Positions 1-12,803 of a stretch of 64,000 nt of DNA are shown here, in pieces. The DNA lies in contig CM075101.1 in NCBI GenBank assembly GCA_037576195.1, positions 26,102,001 to 26,166,000 of the forward strand, read 5' to 3'. Positions within the stretch are counted from its first letter, which is position 1, and every line of letters begins with the position of its first letter. The position numbers and the translations under genes were made by a program. The notes under the pieces are model-generated. The model did not search any database and was not told the origin of the DNA. It worked only from the letters and a program-made list of their open reading frames with translations. Source of the DNA: Phytoseiulus persimilis (taxonomy: Eukaryota > Arthropoda > Arachnida > Mesostigmata > Phytoseiidae).

Positions 1-2440
1 TGACGTTCTGACTCCATGTCCAGCTCCGTACTTCTCGCCCGAGAGCTCAAGCGTTCAGGATTCAAAGGTCGCGAGCGCAATCAAGATAACCGGAATGGAA
101 ACGATACAGAAATTCGAGCGTCGGACCAGCCCTCATCTGGTAGTTCTCGAAACGTAGTCCGGACCCTCCCCGATACTTACGGTCAGCGACTCCGGACGCG
201 AAGCGGCTCCACATGCGGCCACAGGCCGAGCAGTTCGGAGTAGGGGCACCGGCCCCCTGTGAAACGACACACACCTCTTCCACAATTTGTTCTTCTGAAC
301 TCACTGATCCGAACAAGGAAATTCGAGAACCGATTCTGTGTTCACATACGCACGGATCCCACTGCACTGGTTCTCAGATCTCACACATTTCAACGAGTCC
401 GGAGACTCAACACTGGCGGCGGGGTTACAGTCGACGTGAAGCAGCCCGCCACGACGACGAGTGAGTCCGAAGCGGGTACTTGGGCCTTGTTAGAGGAGGA
501 GGTGGAGGAAGGAGTCCGGCCCTTTCCGCGCGCCCCTTGCCGTGCCCCGTGGCCCTACTCTGGCTCCCTCCTCCGGCTCTCTTTGCGGCTCCCTCTTCGA
601 CTCCCCCTGATGCTCCCTCTCCGATGCCCTCCAAGGAGCGTTCTTCGCAAACAACTGCACTTCCATTCTTGTTTGTTCTGTCCATCAAACTCAGCAAAGC
701 TCTTAGTTTTCGATGCAGGACGGGACGAACGGCAGTCGCACTTTCCGCGTCGACTCGCGCTGAAACTGGTTGTCGAACACCTGACGCGCGTTCGACTGAG
801 GCGTCTCGCGATGCCCCTTTACTTATGATCCGCGTCAGCTGCAAGGAAAGGGATATAATCGGCACTTATTTGAGGTGAACGGAGACTCGCCTTGAAGCCT
901 ACCGAACGAGTTGATGGAGTCGAGTAAGTCGTTCCCGAAGCTTTCCCGTCCCTGTTGAATCACTACGCGGAGGGCATCGACGCAATCGGCGTCCACAATG
1001 GCCGAGAGAGAGAGGAACTTGCGATATTTCGCTGTGGGCGCCTCGCGATTGTCGTAACTCCGCGCTTTGAAGGAATCCGGCGCGGGGGGAATTCCGATCG
1101 CTGGCCGACGCGGCCGAAACAGAGCTGGAGAATCACTATGTACTTCCTCGTAAATCTGTCTTCTGTCATTCGATTCTTTAGAGGAGTCATTTCGTTGCCG
1201 GTCGGCCATCGATCCATTCGGGCGAGACCCATCCCGATACATAAAGATCCGTGTCCACCTCCTCCAACGCGGTGTATCGCGCCCACCCACGGACATGGAT
1301 GCTCGTAACCCACCTGGAGAACATCCTCATCCGGCGCACGAGGTTGCAATATCTGCGAACGGATAGGCGTTGAGTTTATGACCGGGAATCGCGTCGGGAC
1401 GCAGATCGAAAAGGGTGAACGATCGAGCGCATGGCTTTTTGTTCCAGCCCGCGGCCTGTCAAGCGTCAGGACGAGCCCTTCCATTCCGATGGCTCGAAAA
1501 CCCCGAGGAACCTCGCTGGACTATGTGATGTTCAGTTGAGATCTGGAAAGTCGCGTCTCACACGTCGTCGGTGGAGCGACAGAGAAGCGCCAACCAGATC
1601 GATTCCTACGGGCGCCGACGGGCCTTCCAGAGCACGGCAAACCAGGGCCGGAGCGAAGCGGTCCGGGAGGCCCAAGAATCCGTTTGATTGGCCAGCGGTA
1701 ACCCAGCCAGCGTCGTCTTTGCTGCATTCAATTACCTAGCCCCATTCCGTCCCGGCCTCCTAAAGCTCCCCCGGGCGCGAAGGGCATCAATGCTGGCTGC
1801 TGTCGATGTACTGGCTGTAGAAGAACGACGAGACCTAGCGACGGGGCAGGACAGCAAACCAGGACGCAAGAATCCTGAAACAAGAAGCACGACCGGCTTG
1901 GAACAGACAGGAGAGGAGACTCACTCGAGACAAACAGCCAAGGTAGAAGAGGAGAAAAGCCAGCCGCGACAGCCGCTGCGGGAGCGGCGGTTCCAATAGA
2001 AAATGCAGCTCCGAACCCGGAAAGAGCACAAGCCGGATGAAGTGCACCGAAGAAAACGACACGCATCAAAATACGGTTAGGAGACAGGTGGCAAATCGCA
2101 ACAGCTGCAGCGTCCAAACAGTTTGTAGAGACGTCAATGAACGGGAAGAGCAGGCTGACGGGGGGAGCGGGGAGGAAAAATGAGCTCTTCGAACTCTTTG
2201 ATACCTCGAGCCGAGGGATTTATCGCAGAGATCCGTTCAGCGGGCTGAGCAGGCTTCTCAAAACGTCGATCCGCGGATCCGAGCTCGCAGAGCTTCAATG
2301 GAACCTGGCACTTGATCAGCGTGACGCTCCGGCAACCCCGGCAGCTAATAAGATGCAAAACAAAGGTGGCAAATTGACGCGGCTGAAAGTGCGCTAGATG
2401 GTTCGGAGGCTTCGCGTTCGAGCTCGTTGAAAATTGCCCA
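1..2440. other. No recognisable gene; CT-rich low complexity near 560-630
   Basis: All open frames here are short and overlap on both strands, as expected by chance in balanced-composition DNA. A pyrimidine-rich run of imperfect CTCCCT-type repeats lies at about 560-630 and creates proline/serine/arginine-rich shadow frames on both strands. I see no conserved domain, no convincing promoter and no RNA gene. Confidence 0.5.
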
Positions 2441-2447
2441 ACTTCAC

Positions 2448-2760
2448 CAGCTCCTTGAAAGATCGTATTCTGTGCGGTCGGAGCAGCGTGTTGCTCGATA
2501 AGAATTCAGAATCTCTCGGCATCAGTATTGAACTATTGCGACCACGTGACGACAGAATCTCGGAAGTACTTCGTTGATGAGTCATGAGCTCATTTTGAGG
2601 CCGTTCAAGCGTACATTCTCCAGCCATCCCGCCCCTGAGGAGACAGCTGCTCCCCACTGAGAGGAATGTGAGGATGATGATGAACACAATCGCGGCTACG
2701 ACGAGCTTCCGCAGCCGGATCACTTTGGAAGAGAATGACGGGCATCGTTTTATCCCCGAA
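2448..2760 (-). CDS. Candidate exon encoding a single-pass membrane anchor, protein unidentified
   Basis: A minus-strand frame contains basic residues (VIRLRK) followed by a strongly hydrophobic stretch, LVVAAIVFIIILTFLSVG, and then a hydrophilic Ser/Arg-rich segment. That is the layout of a type II membrane protein such as a Golgi glycosyltransferase or sulfotransferase (cytosolic tail, anchor, stem). A plausible splice donor (CTG|GTGAAG) ends the exon at 2448. No ATG precedes the anchor in frame, so an upstream exon would be needed. No downstream catalytic domain was found in the neighbourhood. It could also be a chance hydrophobic frame. Confidence 0.25.
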
Positions 2761-5700
2761 GCAGCCAAGCTTCGTTGTTTCCAGACAGCAAGCTTCTGCT
2801 CCTGTCTCTTCCCTGTACCCAAAGTTCCCTCGTTCCGTTTGAACTCCGGAAGAATTCGATTCCCGATCCCGGTGTTCAAGCGGATGAGTGTCGCAACCGG
2901 CTTTCCAAGAATGTCCACGAGAACAAGAATTTCCGTCGATCTCGAGCAGCACCCGGCCGTATGGAAGTCACACAGTAAGTGACTTCTCGTATACAACATC
3001 TGTTTCCCTGCGGAAGGGGCACTTGTCGACCACAAGGAGTCGTGACAACATATCTTGACGCATATGTATCTACGTCGTGCTGCATCCACAAATGAAGGCT
3101 CGTTGAGGGGCGAACGAGTTCGGGCGTGTTCGGCCCGATCTCGTCCCGTGCTCAGTTAACCCTCCTGCGTTCGTCCGTTGCGAATTTCAGACCGAAGCCC
3201 GGTCCGACGAGCCGCGATTTTCAGTAATTGCTGTTCGATTTTCGTGCAGGCCACCCGAGCCGAAGTCTCTAGATTAAACGGCATCGCCCGTCCCGTTCGA
3301 CGCTCATTGACCTCAGCAGTTCAAGACGTTGGGGGTCGTGGCGGAAGAGTGACGCCTCCGAGAAATCTGATATCTCGTTTCCGAGAGATCGTATTCCCAA
3401 GCCGGTCTCTTCTCTATGGCGGGAGATTCCGTCCCTTTTGCCCTTTCCGCGGGGATGCCGCCCAGGCCGCTGAGAAAAATTTGTTGAATGATACTTGAAA
3501 CCTCGGCGGTGTGTTGGGAAATCGCTCCAAGAAACGTTCAAACTCCCGTCGGCATAGTTGACAACGTCTTGTTCCGAGGCTCCGCGATGCTCCCGGATTG
3601 CCCACTCAGCCGGTGATCCATCCGCGGCCGTCAATTATTCACAACACCAGCGAATTATCAAATTAGATTCTCCTCCCAATTCATTATGTACGCGGGGGGT
3701 GGGCGGGGGGAAGAGGAGAAGGATGCTAACCTCGTTCTGATTTCCGCAACAAGCACCGGCAGAGGTGAGGTCTGTTCGGCCGACGAAAATTGAGGTTCCG
3801 ATGAGCTCAACAGATACCGTGCTGTGAACGAGGCACGAACCGCGTCAGTCGAAATCCTGCGCTCCACGACCGAGCTCGTTGAACGACGAGGATATCAATT
3901 ATTCATGGCGATCGAATCTCCCGCGAATAAGGTGTGTGTAATGTTCCGGAAAGGCCCACCGGAGACTTGAAAGATTCATTATAAAGTTGTTCACTCTCGC
4001 CCTCCAGGACCTCGTCATCGAAGGCAAAAGTGAGAGTGCGCACCGGCGGTCATGGATCGCTTCGGTCCAACCCGACCCGAGTCTCAGATACGACCCGCGT
4101 GAAGGATCCGCGGAGCGGGAGCGTCGCGTGGCGCTCTGTCGCGGAGTGGAGCCAGTTGCCGTGTTTTCAGTGATGAGGGAACACGGATTCCGTTTCCCCG
4201 CCCGAGTCTCCGGAACTCCTCGAGATTTCGCTGCAAAGAGTGTTACTGCGGTTCGGACTCGTCATACCTCTCGATAAGGCATGCAGAGCAGCACTTCATC
4301 TCACTGAAGCAATGATTATGGGAACTGTTCGATTGAGTTGCAAGACGGAGTGAATACTGGACGGTTCCTCATGCCGTCGGGCGGTAATCAAAGCTCAGGT
4401 CGCTAGTTATCCACTGGTTGACCAAGCCAATCACATTCAGAGCTCCTAATGAAGACCCGAGATCCCCTGTGAATTCGTAACAGCGCTCGTGTTGTTCCGA
4501 TCGACTTGCTCCGCTATCTCGCTCGCCCGCTTGTTACCGTGTGCAGTCATTCATTCGTTCCTTTCGGGCGTATCATAGCAGTCCAGCCATGCTTCTGGTT
4601 TTTCCTCTGATGAGACGCCTGAGCAGCAAACGTCAGATCACTGTTCCGGGAGGACGGAATACAACGGCGGGCGAGATGAAGACTTGTTTATTGGGGGCTT
4701 GCGACCCGGCATTGCATGTTCTTCTCTACGGAGCATCGTGTTCACCGCGCTCCGGGTTCCCCGCGGCCGCGGAATCGTGACATCCGAGGGACCCGACAGT
4801 GTGGGATGTCCAACGGCATCTCATGACATTTATGAATGAGAACGGGCGGTCTGGCATTCTGGCCAGCCGGAATCAATGCAACGACTCTGGACAGAAAATT
4901 GAGCTCCCGGGTGATACGTGGCGCATTCGAGGAGGCCGTGTATGAGTGAATGTATTCAGCGCACCAGTGGTCATTGATGAACTCGGGGGTGTGATGCATT
5001 AATTGTAAGATTTTAAGCAGTGGGAATTCGATCAGTACATATTCTCAAGTCCCGATCCCGTTTCAGAGAGAAACGTCGGAGGACGAACACTCCTTCATCC
5101 CAAGTGGATCTACCAACGCGAATTGCAGCTAATCCACGAGAGCTCAGAAGTAGAACAAGGCAGAGCGAGATGGATGACTAGAGATTTTTTTTTCGCAACA
5201 ATGAAATGTTTGTATCGCTCGAGCTGGTCGACTAACGAATAACGAGCGATTGAGCCGACGACGGAAATCGGCCCAAATAGGAACGATAGCCGCTTCGAGC
5301 GAGCTCAGCTGCGCCGCCTGTGGGAAATTGGCGTGTCCTCTGAATAACGGGGAAAATCTGTTATCCCGTATATCTGGTTTTAGAACGATACGACAATAGA
5401 CGGAGAGGCAGTCGGTTGGCGCCAAGTTGCAGCTGAAGGAAAGAGTTACATTCAGAAGATAAATTCGCGATGTCTTGGGAACTCCACCCGGAGGACAAAC
5501 TCTCGCATGATTCATTTGATAGTCCACCCTATGACGTGAGGCCCGATTTCTGAATCCGTTCGAGAATAATGAAAAACCCGATTCATCGCAGACACAGGAG
5601 AGTTTTCTTTCTCGATCGACGATAGCGCCATGGACTCCCGTTTCGGGTGTCACCTTCAGGCACAGTGCTGCACGTGCCGGAAAGGTGCGACTCTAATCCG

Positions 5701-7265
5701 AATTCGTGTGGGCCCCTGCTTAAACGATTAGACCAACGCGTATGCAGATAGGAGGCTCTATTAGCAAGACGGCAGTCAAGTCGTCCGGTCCGTCAGCCAG
5801 TCCAACCAGCGGGTTAGACGACCGGTCCGTGCCCCGCCAGCGCTTTCCTCTCCACTTGTATCATAAAAACTCCGGTGTCCTAATTGCCGTCCTCCTAAAA
5901 CGTCTAACGAGCTTATCAGTCATGCAACGAAAGGACCGGCCACAAGCATCCCCGAGCCGCTCGAAAACCTCTCGAGCGACAAGGGGAGTGCGAGTCGGTG
6001 GCGGCGTAGAAAACCAAGTAGTAAATCTCACGGTTCATCCTGAATGCTTCGAGGCGAGTGTCCAGCCAATGAGTTTCGTTCGACTGGCAATGAGGCCTCC
6101 GCCGTTCTGCCGAGCCGGCGGAGCTCGGATTCGGTTCGGCGAAAACGCTCCTGGAATCAACTCGAAGTCCAGCGATCTCAATTTCAGCGCCGCAGGAGGT
6201 CGTTCCGAAATCTCAGGAACCTCGGAATGGAGGAGGTAAATTGGAGCCGGGATCCGGCAACCACCGATCCGCTTCCTCTAGGTGCCACAATGAGTTCAGG
6301 GGTCGAGTGACGGACTCTGGTAGAGTGTCATAGCTTCCTTTGTGGGGGGACCCACAACTGAGTTCCATACGGCGCGCCGTCAGGGCTGACACTGATGAAC
6401 CTACCATTCGGATGGAGAATTTCGTCATGGTATTTGAAAGGCTTAAACCCTTCCGCTCAAGGGAGCGGAGTAGTTCTGGGAAATTAATGAGCCTTGCGCG
6501 AAGAATGGCTCGACAGCCCACCGACAGCAACGAGCCCACCAACGCGAGCGGCGCTTCATCCGATACAGTGAGTCAATGCGAGCGACGAATACACTCCCAA
6601 GGATAGCTTGAGGAGACTGCTGAAAGACTATCCCGACTTCCAAAGGGTGCTGCTATCGGATACCAATGCGTACCGTTCGCACAGTCGCCGACTCAGCGCA
6701 CTGTACGCGCTGTCGCCCAACGACTCCGAGGAGCAACTGTGAACCGTGAGCAGCAAGTGGCGCTCATTGTGAGTTTGCTAGAGAGCATCGCTCAGCAGCG
6801 CGTTTGCAACAATCGAGCGAGACGAGTTCTTTGCTCGGAGACGTGTCGCTCCTGAGGCAAACTCAAAACTTGAGTGAGCAGCGCGAAAATCATGGCAAGA
6901 GGAAGCAGGCCTCAACGAGGCTCTCGAAAAGTAAACTGCGACGGAGCACGCCGGTGGGCGACCGATTTTTCAGATGCGGGAAAATTCGGAAGATTACTGC
7001 AAGGTAACTGCCTCAATCTCGGAGCCTACAGGATGGGGTGAGCTCGGGGAACGAGCCCAAAATTGTTCCGTCCGCGGTCGAGTCGATTCTTGTTGTTGTT
7101 GCTGTGAAAGTCGATTTTCCCTGGATGACTGGGACCGGAGAGCTATAATACGAATGGATCCGGGAATGTAGATGGGCTCTGAGCCATGATCAATATACTC
7201 TCCTCGCTGCTCCTGCTCAGACCCGTTAAACCTCGTGCTGGGAGGTCTGGCACTCGTTGCTGAAT

Positions 7266-7305
7266 CCCCCCCCCCCCATCACCATGGGGAACGGGGGGGG
7301 GGGGG
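7266..7305. repeat. C-tract/G-tract inverted repeat (C12, short loop, G13)
   Basis: A run of 12 C is followed after about 15 bases by a run of 13 G, so the two tracts can pair into a perfect GC hairpin. The G-run on each strand could alternatively form G-quadruplex structure. The length of each homopolymer is likely to vary between individuals and to be error-prone in sequencing. Confidence 0.8.
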
Positions 7306-7778
7306 TCCAGGTGAAAAGATAGAATACCCAGCCAATGGGAGTTCTTCACCTGCTGCTTTCTAATCGCCGGAACTCCCGACGAAACGGCTCGTATCGGCTG
7401 CGTTTCAGCTTAGGGATCCCTAGAAAGCTTTGGAATTTTCAGCGGATCGAGCATCGCAGATGCAACCGGGGGAGCTTCTCCATGCTTAGTTCCCTTTCGA
7501 GAGTTTGACCTCCGCATTACAGGGAGAGCGATTTCAACCGAGCAAGTGCAAGTACCGGGACTTTTGTAGCTCTAAACGCCAGTCCACAATACGCCTTACA
7601 GACTCATTGATTTGCTTTCTGCGCTAATTGCCACCGACCTGTACACTCTGGATCGACCGGCTGGATTGGACTGAGCTCGTTAAAGTTCCCATTGCAAAGC
7701 GGCTGTTCGGCCAACAAAGAGAGCCTTCTAATGCCACGAATAGCCGGTTGCTCGCGTTCGACTCCGAGCGTTCAGGAG

Positions 7779-7786
7779 CATATAAA
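7779..7786 (+). promoter_or_regulatory. TATA-box-like element
   Basis: The sequence CATATAAAATGC is a good match to an arthropod TATA box. A donor-like CGGTGAGAAG follows about 22 bases downstream, where a short first exon could end. No gene could be attached to it, so this may be chance. Confidence 0.2.
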
Positions 7787-10700
7787 ATGCCAGGTCCTCA
7801 TCGGTGAGAAGTGGCGTTCGACAGCGCTTCGACCGGATTGATCGTCGAACAAAAGAACCTGCGCGGACGCTTTTCGAAGCCATTCTTCGTCATCAGGAAC
7901 ACGATTCGATCTCGGAGAGATCATCGACTGCGGTCCCTGGAGGCTGCGCTTAACTGGGTCGAGTTATGAACAAAGCAGAGCCTGATTCGGGCGATTAGTT
8001 CCCGATGCGGCCCAGTTCCGAAGGAGTATAGCATTCTTCGGAAAGCCTCAGGAACATGCTCCATACACGTACTAGGGTCCGTCCAGGACGTCGAGAGCTC
8101 AAGCGACCATTTCGTCTGTCGGAAGCAATCAGGAAAACCGGGAAGAAAGAAATAAGGAGCTGCTCGGCAGGATTCTATCGCTTTAAACGACACGGTTGTT
8201 CGGAGTCATTTTAAAAGCTGTCTCCCCAGTGGAAGCCGCTTCTCCGATAGATTCGTTGTCCCGTTTCGGCGACACTCACATTGCGGTGCCAATTGCAGCT
8301 GTTGCACTGTAGGCCATCTGCCGGCTTCTCAAATCCTTGCTGTTCCATTACAATCCGCTCGTCTTCTCCTCTCGGCTCTGTTCGGGCTGAGCGATCAAGA
8401 AGATGTCGAGCAGCTCCGAGAACCACTGCAGCTCTAAAGAGCGCGATCGTTCTGAGGCACGTGGCTGTGACCGCTTGCGCCGGATGAATTCGAAGACCCG
8501 GAGGATTTTTGCATCCGATGACTTTTGTCGAGCTACGCGCCGAGGGGCATCCCTCGGAACTCGCTCGCTTGCACGACGTGGTCGACACAGAATGTGGGTC
8601 CGCTCAGAGCAAACATCGTCCGTATTGTGTTTGCTCTGTGGCTCCGCGGGTTCTTTTAGGACTCTTGAGCCCACAGATGACATGTTCCGACGTTGACGAG
8701 TGTTCAGACAGCTCCCGTCTGGTCCATGAGGGCGATAACCTCGTTCCGAACCCATGTCCTCTGGAAGCGACCATGAGGTATCTGCCCAAGATCATCGAGG
8801 TACGTCTTGCGCGGATGTGCTCAGCCGGCGCTCGCGACCTTCCGAAACTTTTCCTTGGTTACGGCGCGTTGAAAGGTGCTCACCGTTTGGAGCGTGATGC
8901 AAATATCGTTCAAGAGCTTAATGGACCAGGGGCGGCAAGAGTGGCGGGAGCTCGGCTTGTCAGATATGCACCTCTACATCTTCGAAAATGTCTGCGTCAC
9001 CTCCGTCCGCTTCTAAGCGCTCTCATCTTCTTCGAGACATCTGCGAATTTTTCATTGATGACAGCGGATGTTTGGGGGATGAAAAATGAATTCAGCGCCC
9101 GAATTCTTCGATTTGCCGGCGAGCGAACACCAAACGAGGAGGTCGTTCGAAGGATAATACGGCATTGGGCGACTTGATTTTCAACCATGATCTATGTACG
9201 AGGTGTTTAAGGGGTCTCGATCCGAATGGAACGAAGACTCACACCAACGGCAGAAGAACTCGAAATTCGTGCCGTTATTTTTTTCTGTGATACCGCCTCT
9301 GAAGCCGTCGACCAGCCCCGAGCTCAGTTGATAGGCGGCTTCCCTGAAGCTCTCCGGAATCGATGCTTGTGGACGCCATCTTCGCGAGCGAATTCGTTTA
9401 CGCCGGACCGGGAGGAATTTCGAGCCGATCCCGTTATTATCGTGTGATATCGAGTTTATTTCCAGCGGAAACGGCCACGAAGGACCCCCAAGCCCATGCC
9501 TTAAGGGTCCTACTCCAAAAAGAACTCCTTGAGCAGTCAGGTTCTTTCGCAAGCAATCGATCTTTAATCACTCTGGGAATAGTTAGATAGTCGGACGACC
9601 GGCTCATCCGCCCCACTTTCCGCAGTGCACCGACTTGCACTCCTGAACTCAGAACCTTAAATGAAAGAGGCTCCACCATGCAACCGGAATCGTTCAATTG
9701 GTGCTCGAGCCACTGATTTCCTCGGAGACGCCGCAAACGTAATTTTTGGTCCTCGTTGGCATCGTAGAGGATACTGGAGAGTTGTAACCTTGGCTAATTC
9801 CAAGAAATTCACCCTTCCCCCATCTGACGTCAGCTGCAGCTGAAAAATTCAGAGAGTGAGACCGCGAACGAAAAGTGGGGAGTGGACGCTCTGAACGATT
9901 CCATCAATGGTCAGACGACAGCATCTCCCAGTTTAGCCATTTTTGTCTCATTGCAGGTGGGTAGCTTTCCTTCGTCCATCTCTCTATCCTCAAAAACTCA
10001 AGTGAAGAGCGAAAGTCATTCGAGATACCGGCGCATCTTGTCTAGGCGCGGGTACGTCTGACATTGGCGCCTGCTCTTGGCACTAAAAAGTTTGCTGTCC
10101 GCGTGGAGCCTTTCGTAGCCGCCCGATGAGTGCTTGATTTCAGAATGATTGCTCCGTGTCTCCAAACGTCACTCTTCAGAGGCCCGCTCCTGAGCAACTC
10201 TGCGAGCCGGAGACAGCTGAAAATAGAATAGCGATTTCATCGCCTTGGATGGATCGAAGAAGAGACGCAGTCCAGGAAACAACAAATATTTTTCCAACGA
10301 GGACCGATGATTCCGAAGTCTATTCCATCTAATCCTCCCGCTTTTCTCGAATCGCGATCAGCCCCCGAGCGTCGCGGTTGTCTTTCGGGAGGCCTCGGAA
10401 TCGACACTTGGAACAATGCAGGTTGAGCTCCGTCGGCACATTCAGCGCCGAGGTGTCCCGAACGTCAACGGCTTCTCTTTCGCCGTGGAGACGAGCGGCC
10501 CCGCAGAGTCACCTGTGGGCCGATCACAAGATCCGTTGGTCTCTTGAGCGCAGCGGGCCGAACGGATGCCATTATAAGAAAGTCCCTTCTGTTGATTCTT
10601 TTCACCTAGCTGGTTCGAACCAACGCTAGAGGTAGAGTTTGGGCGTGGCCGACGTGGAGCTGTTGGTAATTTTTCCATTATTGTGGGCGGAGGTGATAGA

Positions 10701-11570
10701 GCAACTAAGTGCCTTACTTACTTCAAGGCGGCAGCTTCGGCCACCTAGCCGCTCCGACCCGGCCCCGCGAACTATCAGCAGCGAGTCCTCGAGCAAGGCT
10801 GGCCTGGAGGCCATGTCATTCGAGAGGATCCGCTCACGACATCCAAGCACGCATGGGGAATATCCTCACGTTCTCACCGCACCTTACTAAGTATCACCCA
10901 TCTGAAGTTGCCTCCGAAGCGAGCCGTTCCCCGAAGGAGGCTTCGGCATGAAGGATGCATGCTTCGCGGTTCATAGCAGCGTTTTGGAAGGAGATCACTC
11001 TTGTTTATCACTGATGCGCTATCCAGAAGAGCGAACCCACTATTAAAGCACTCTTTTGGTGACACACAGCAGGAGGCTCCAGAAGTCGTGAAACTCTCTC
11101 GTTATACAATATTTTATGACTCTTATGACCTCGGATTGCGTGTTTTCGAGAGCATAGAATGGTGTCACGTTGCTCCGGCGAAACCCATCGCGAGGATCAG
11201 GGTCACACGAAAGACGACAGAACGACTCAGAGTCTCGAGGCATCGATACATTTCTTTGAAGCCGACTCCTTATGTCGATCTATCCTTTTCGTCTTACTCT
11301 TTGAACACCCTGAACACAGATCTTTAGACACATTTCTCGCTGTTTCCTCTCGACTTTTCACCTGAGGTTGCTGTGGCTGAGATTGGCCGGCAGAGATCTG
11401 CGTCTACCATATTGGGAGTCTCCCGCGGAGAATAGGAATCCTTGTAAAATTTTCCCAAGGTAGAGCGTGAGCAACACGAATCGAACCCCGCGCCCACATC
11501 CCATTCAAGACTGAATCGAAGCTGTTTGATTCATTCGGTGACGATCTATGTCTCTCGCGGAGCGGGCCGC

Positions 11571-11901
11571 TTTCCGCGCGAAGCAACTTCCGCGCGGGGC
11601 CGATTTCAGCGCAAAGGCTGTGATACTGTGGCGCCCGCTAAGGGGTGCCGCTCGCTACGCCCGCGGGAGATTTTGTTTCTTGCTATGTGCGACCGCCATG
11701 AATCACGAAATCGCCAAGCATCGCGCACTGTTCATTCAAAAGAGCTCTCGATTAGCGACAAGACCGTGTTTTCTCTCATCTTGCAAATGAAGAAAGTTAC
11801 GAGCGCCGTTTCGTACCACATGGTTCCACGCGCGACGCTCGTTCGCGCTGAAATCGGCCCTCGCGTAAGTTGGCCTCGCGCGGAGATTGCTTTGCGCGGA
11901 A
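11571..11901. mobile_element. MITE-like element with GC-rich imperfect terminal inverted repeats
   Basis: The left arm at about 11571-11617 (starting TTTCCGCGCGAAGCAAC) is repeated in inverse orientation at about 11844-11901 (reverse complement starts TTTCCGCGCAAAGCAATC). Both arms share the motifs CCGCGCG and GGCCGATTTCAGCGC. The arms bracket about 225 bp with no protein homology. This is the layout of a short non-autonomous DNA transposon. I could not define a target-site duplication, so the outer boundaries are approximate. Confidence 0.55.
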
Positions 11902-12353
11902 ATCCGCCGTCAGCGCCTCTTGCTTCTGAATGTGCTGGTTGCTTGGACTCGGACTTCAACAGCGGGGCACGTTGCTCCTCAGGTAAGGGAGGAAGAAGTC
12001 GGAACGTATCTTCCCCAGTTGTCTTCGCGACGAAAGTTCGAGAGAGGTTAATCTCCTCTTTCCGAGACTGCCACAACGAGCCCAGTGTTCAGAACAGCAA
12101 ACATAGATCAAAACCTTAAATCTTCCGAATCGAATTTCAATTAATTGATAACACTCCGTGTCGATTACTGTACATATCCTTGTCTTCATGCAGATGTCAA
12201 TTCCTGTCATGTCATATGCAAAATGACTCTCCTGCATCGAGGGAGGCACTCACGGGCATTTTCCCTCTCACATCCTCTCAATGATGATATTCCGCCATCT
12301 GCATTCTCGTCCTCAAAGGTTCCAATCGCCCACAAGGCTCTCTTCCAGAGCGG
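11902..12353. other. Short non-coding interval
   Basis: Between the inverted-repeat element and the stop codon of the small orphan gene on the minus strand. Presumably it includes that gene's 3' untranslated region. No poly(A) hexamer of the AATAAA type was seen within the first 300 bases. Confidence 0.4.
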
Positions 12354-12803
12354 TCACTTTCTTTTTCTTTGCAGTCGTTTCCCTCTTTCCTCGTCTTGAC
12401 ATTTTTCATCCTCATCGTTTGTCTCGATCCATTTCTCTATGGCCTGGGAGTCTTCATGGCTGCTGTGTCCTGGGGACACGGTGGGGGAAGGACTCTCGGG
12501 TCGGAAATCTTCGGAATCCTTGATGAAGTCTTCCGAAAACGCGCGATGGCCACATCGATGAGTTGAGCTGAATTCGCCCGTCCAAGACTTCCCTCCGATA
12601 ACATTGGCGAGCTGCGCCGAGTTTTCGTCCACGGCTATCTTGGGTTTCTTAAGGTACATGGGGTTCTCATTTGGGTCGACGCTGAACTTCAACCGACCCG
12701 TTGCCGGGTCCTTCATTTCCACATCTTGGTCTTCCTCATCGGAAGAATCACTTCGCTGGAGGATTCTTTGCAGCTTCCTCCACTTCTCCGATTCCGAACC
12801 CAT
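12354..12803 (-). CDS. Small hydrophilic protein with acidic patches and a basic C-terminus, unidentified
   Basis: A 149-residue single-exon frame. The ATG has a good context (GCCATGG) and the frame ends in KRLQRKRK before a TGA. The N-terminus is charged (SEKWRKLQR), followed by an acidic run, SDSSDEEDQDVEMKD, then a middle segment with NPMYLKKPKIAVDE and GGKSWTGEF, a second acidic patch, and a basic tail that could serve as a nuclear localisation signal. The composition suggests a nuclear, possibly RNA- or chromatin-associated protein, but I do not recognise the family. It lies downstream of ABHD11 on the same strand, separated by about 1.2 kb. No hydrophobic segments or signal peptide. Confidence 0.6.
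   Translation of the reverse strand: MGSESEKWRKLQRILQRSDSSDEEDQDVEMKDPATGRLKFSVDPNENPMYLKKPKIAVDENSAQLANVIGGKSWTGEFSSTHRCGHRAFSEDFIKDSEDFRPESPSPTVSPGHSSHEDSQAIEKWIETNDEDEKCQDEERGKRLQRKRK

Larger units (their letters stand above)
2761..11560. other. Gene-poor stretch, no supported gene
   Basis: Nearly 9 kb with only short, unrecognised frames on both strands. The longest is about 222 codons on the plus strand around 8509-9177 and resembles no family I know. Individual items inside (a C/G hairpin at 7266 and a TATA-like box at 7779) are listed separately. It could be intergenic DNA, a long intron, or hold lineage-specific exons that cannot be recognised by eye. Confidence 0.45.

Noticed and set aside
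8509-9177. 222-codon plus-strand frame
   Set aside because: No domain, signal peptide, splice context or conservation signal; overlapping minus-strand frames are similar.
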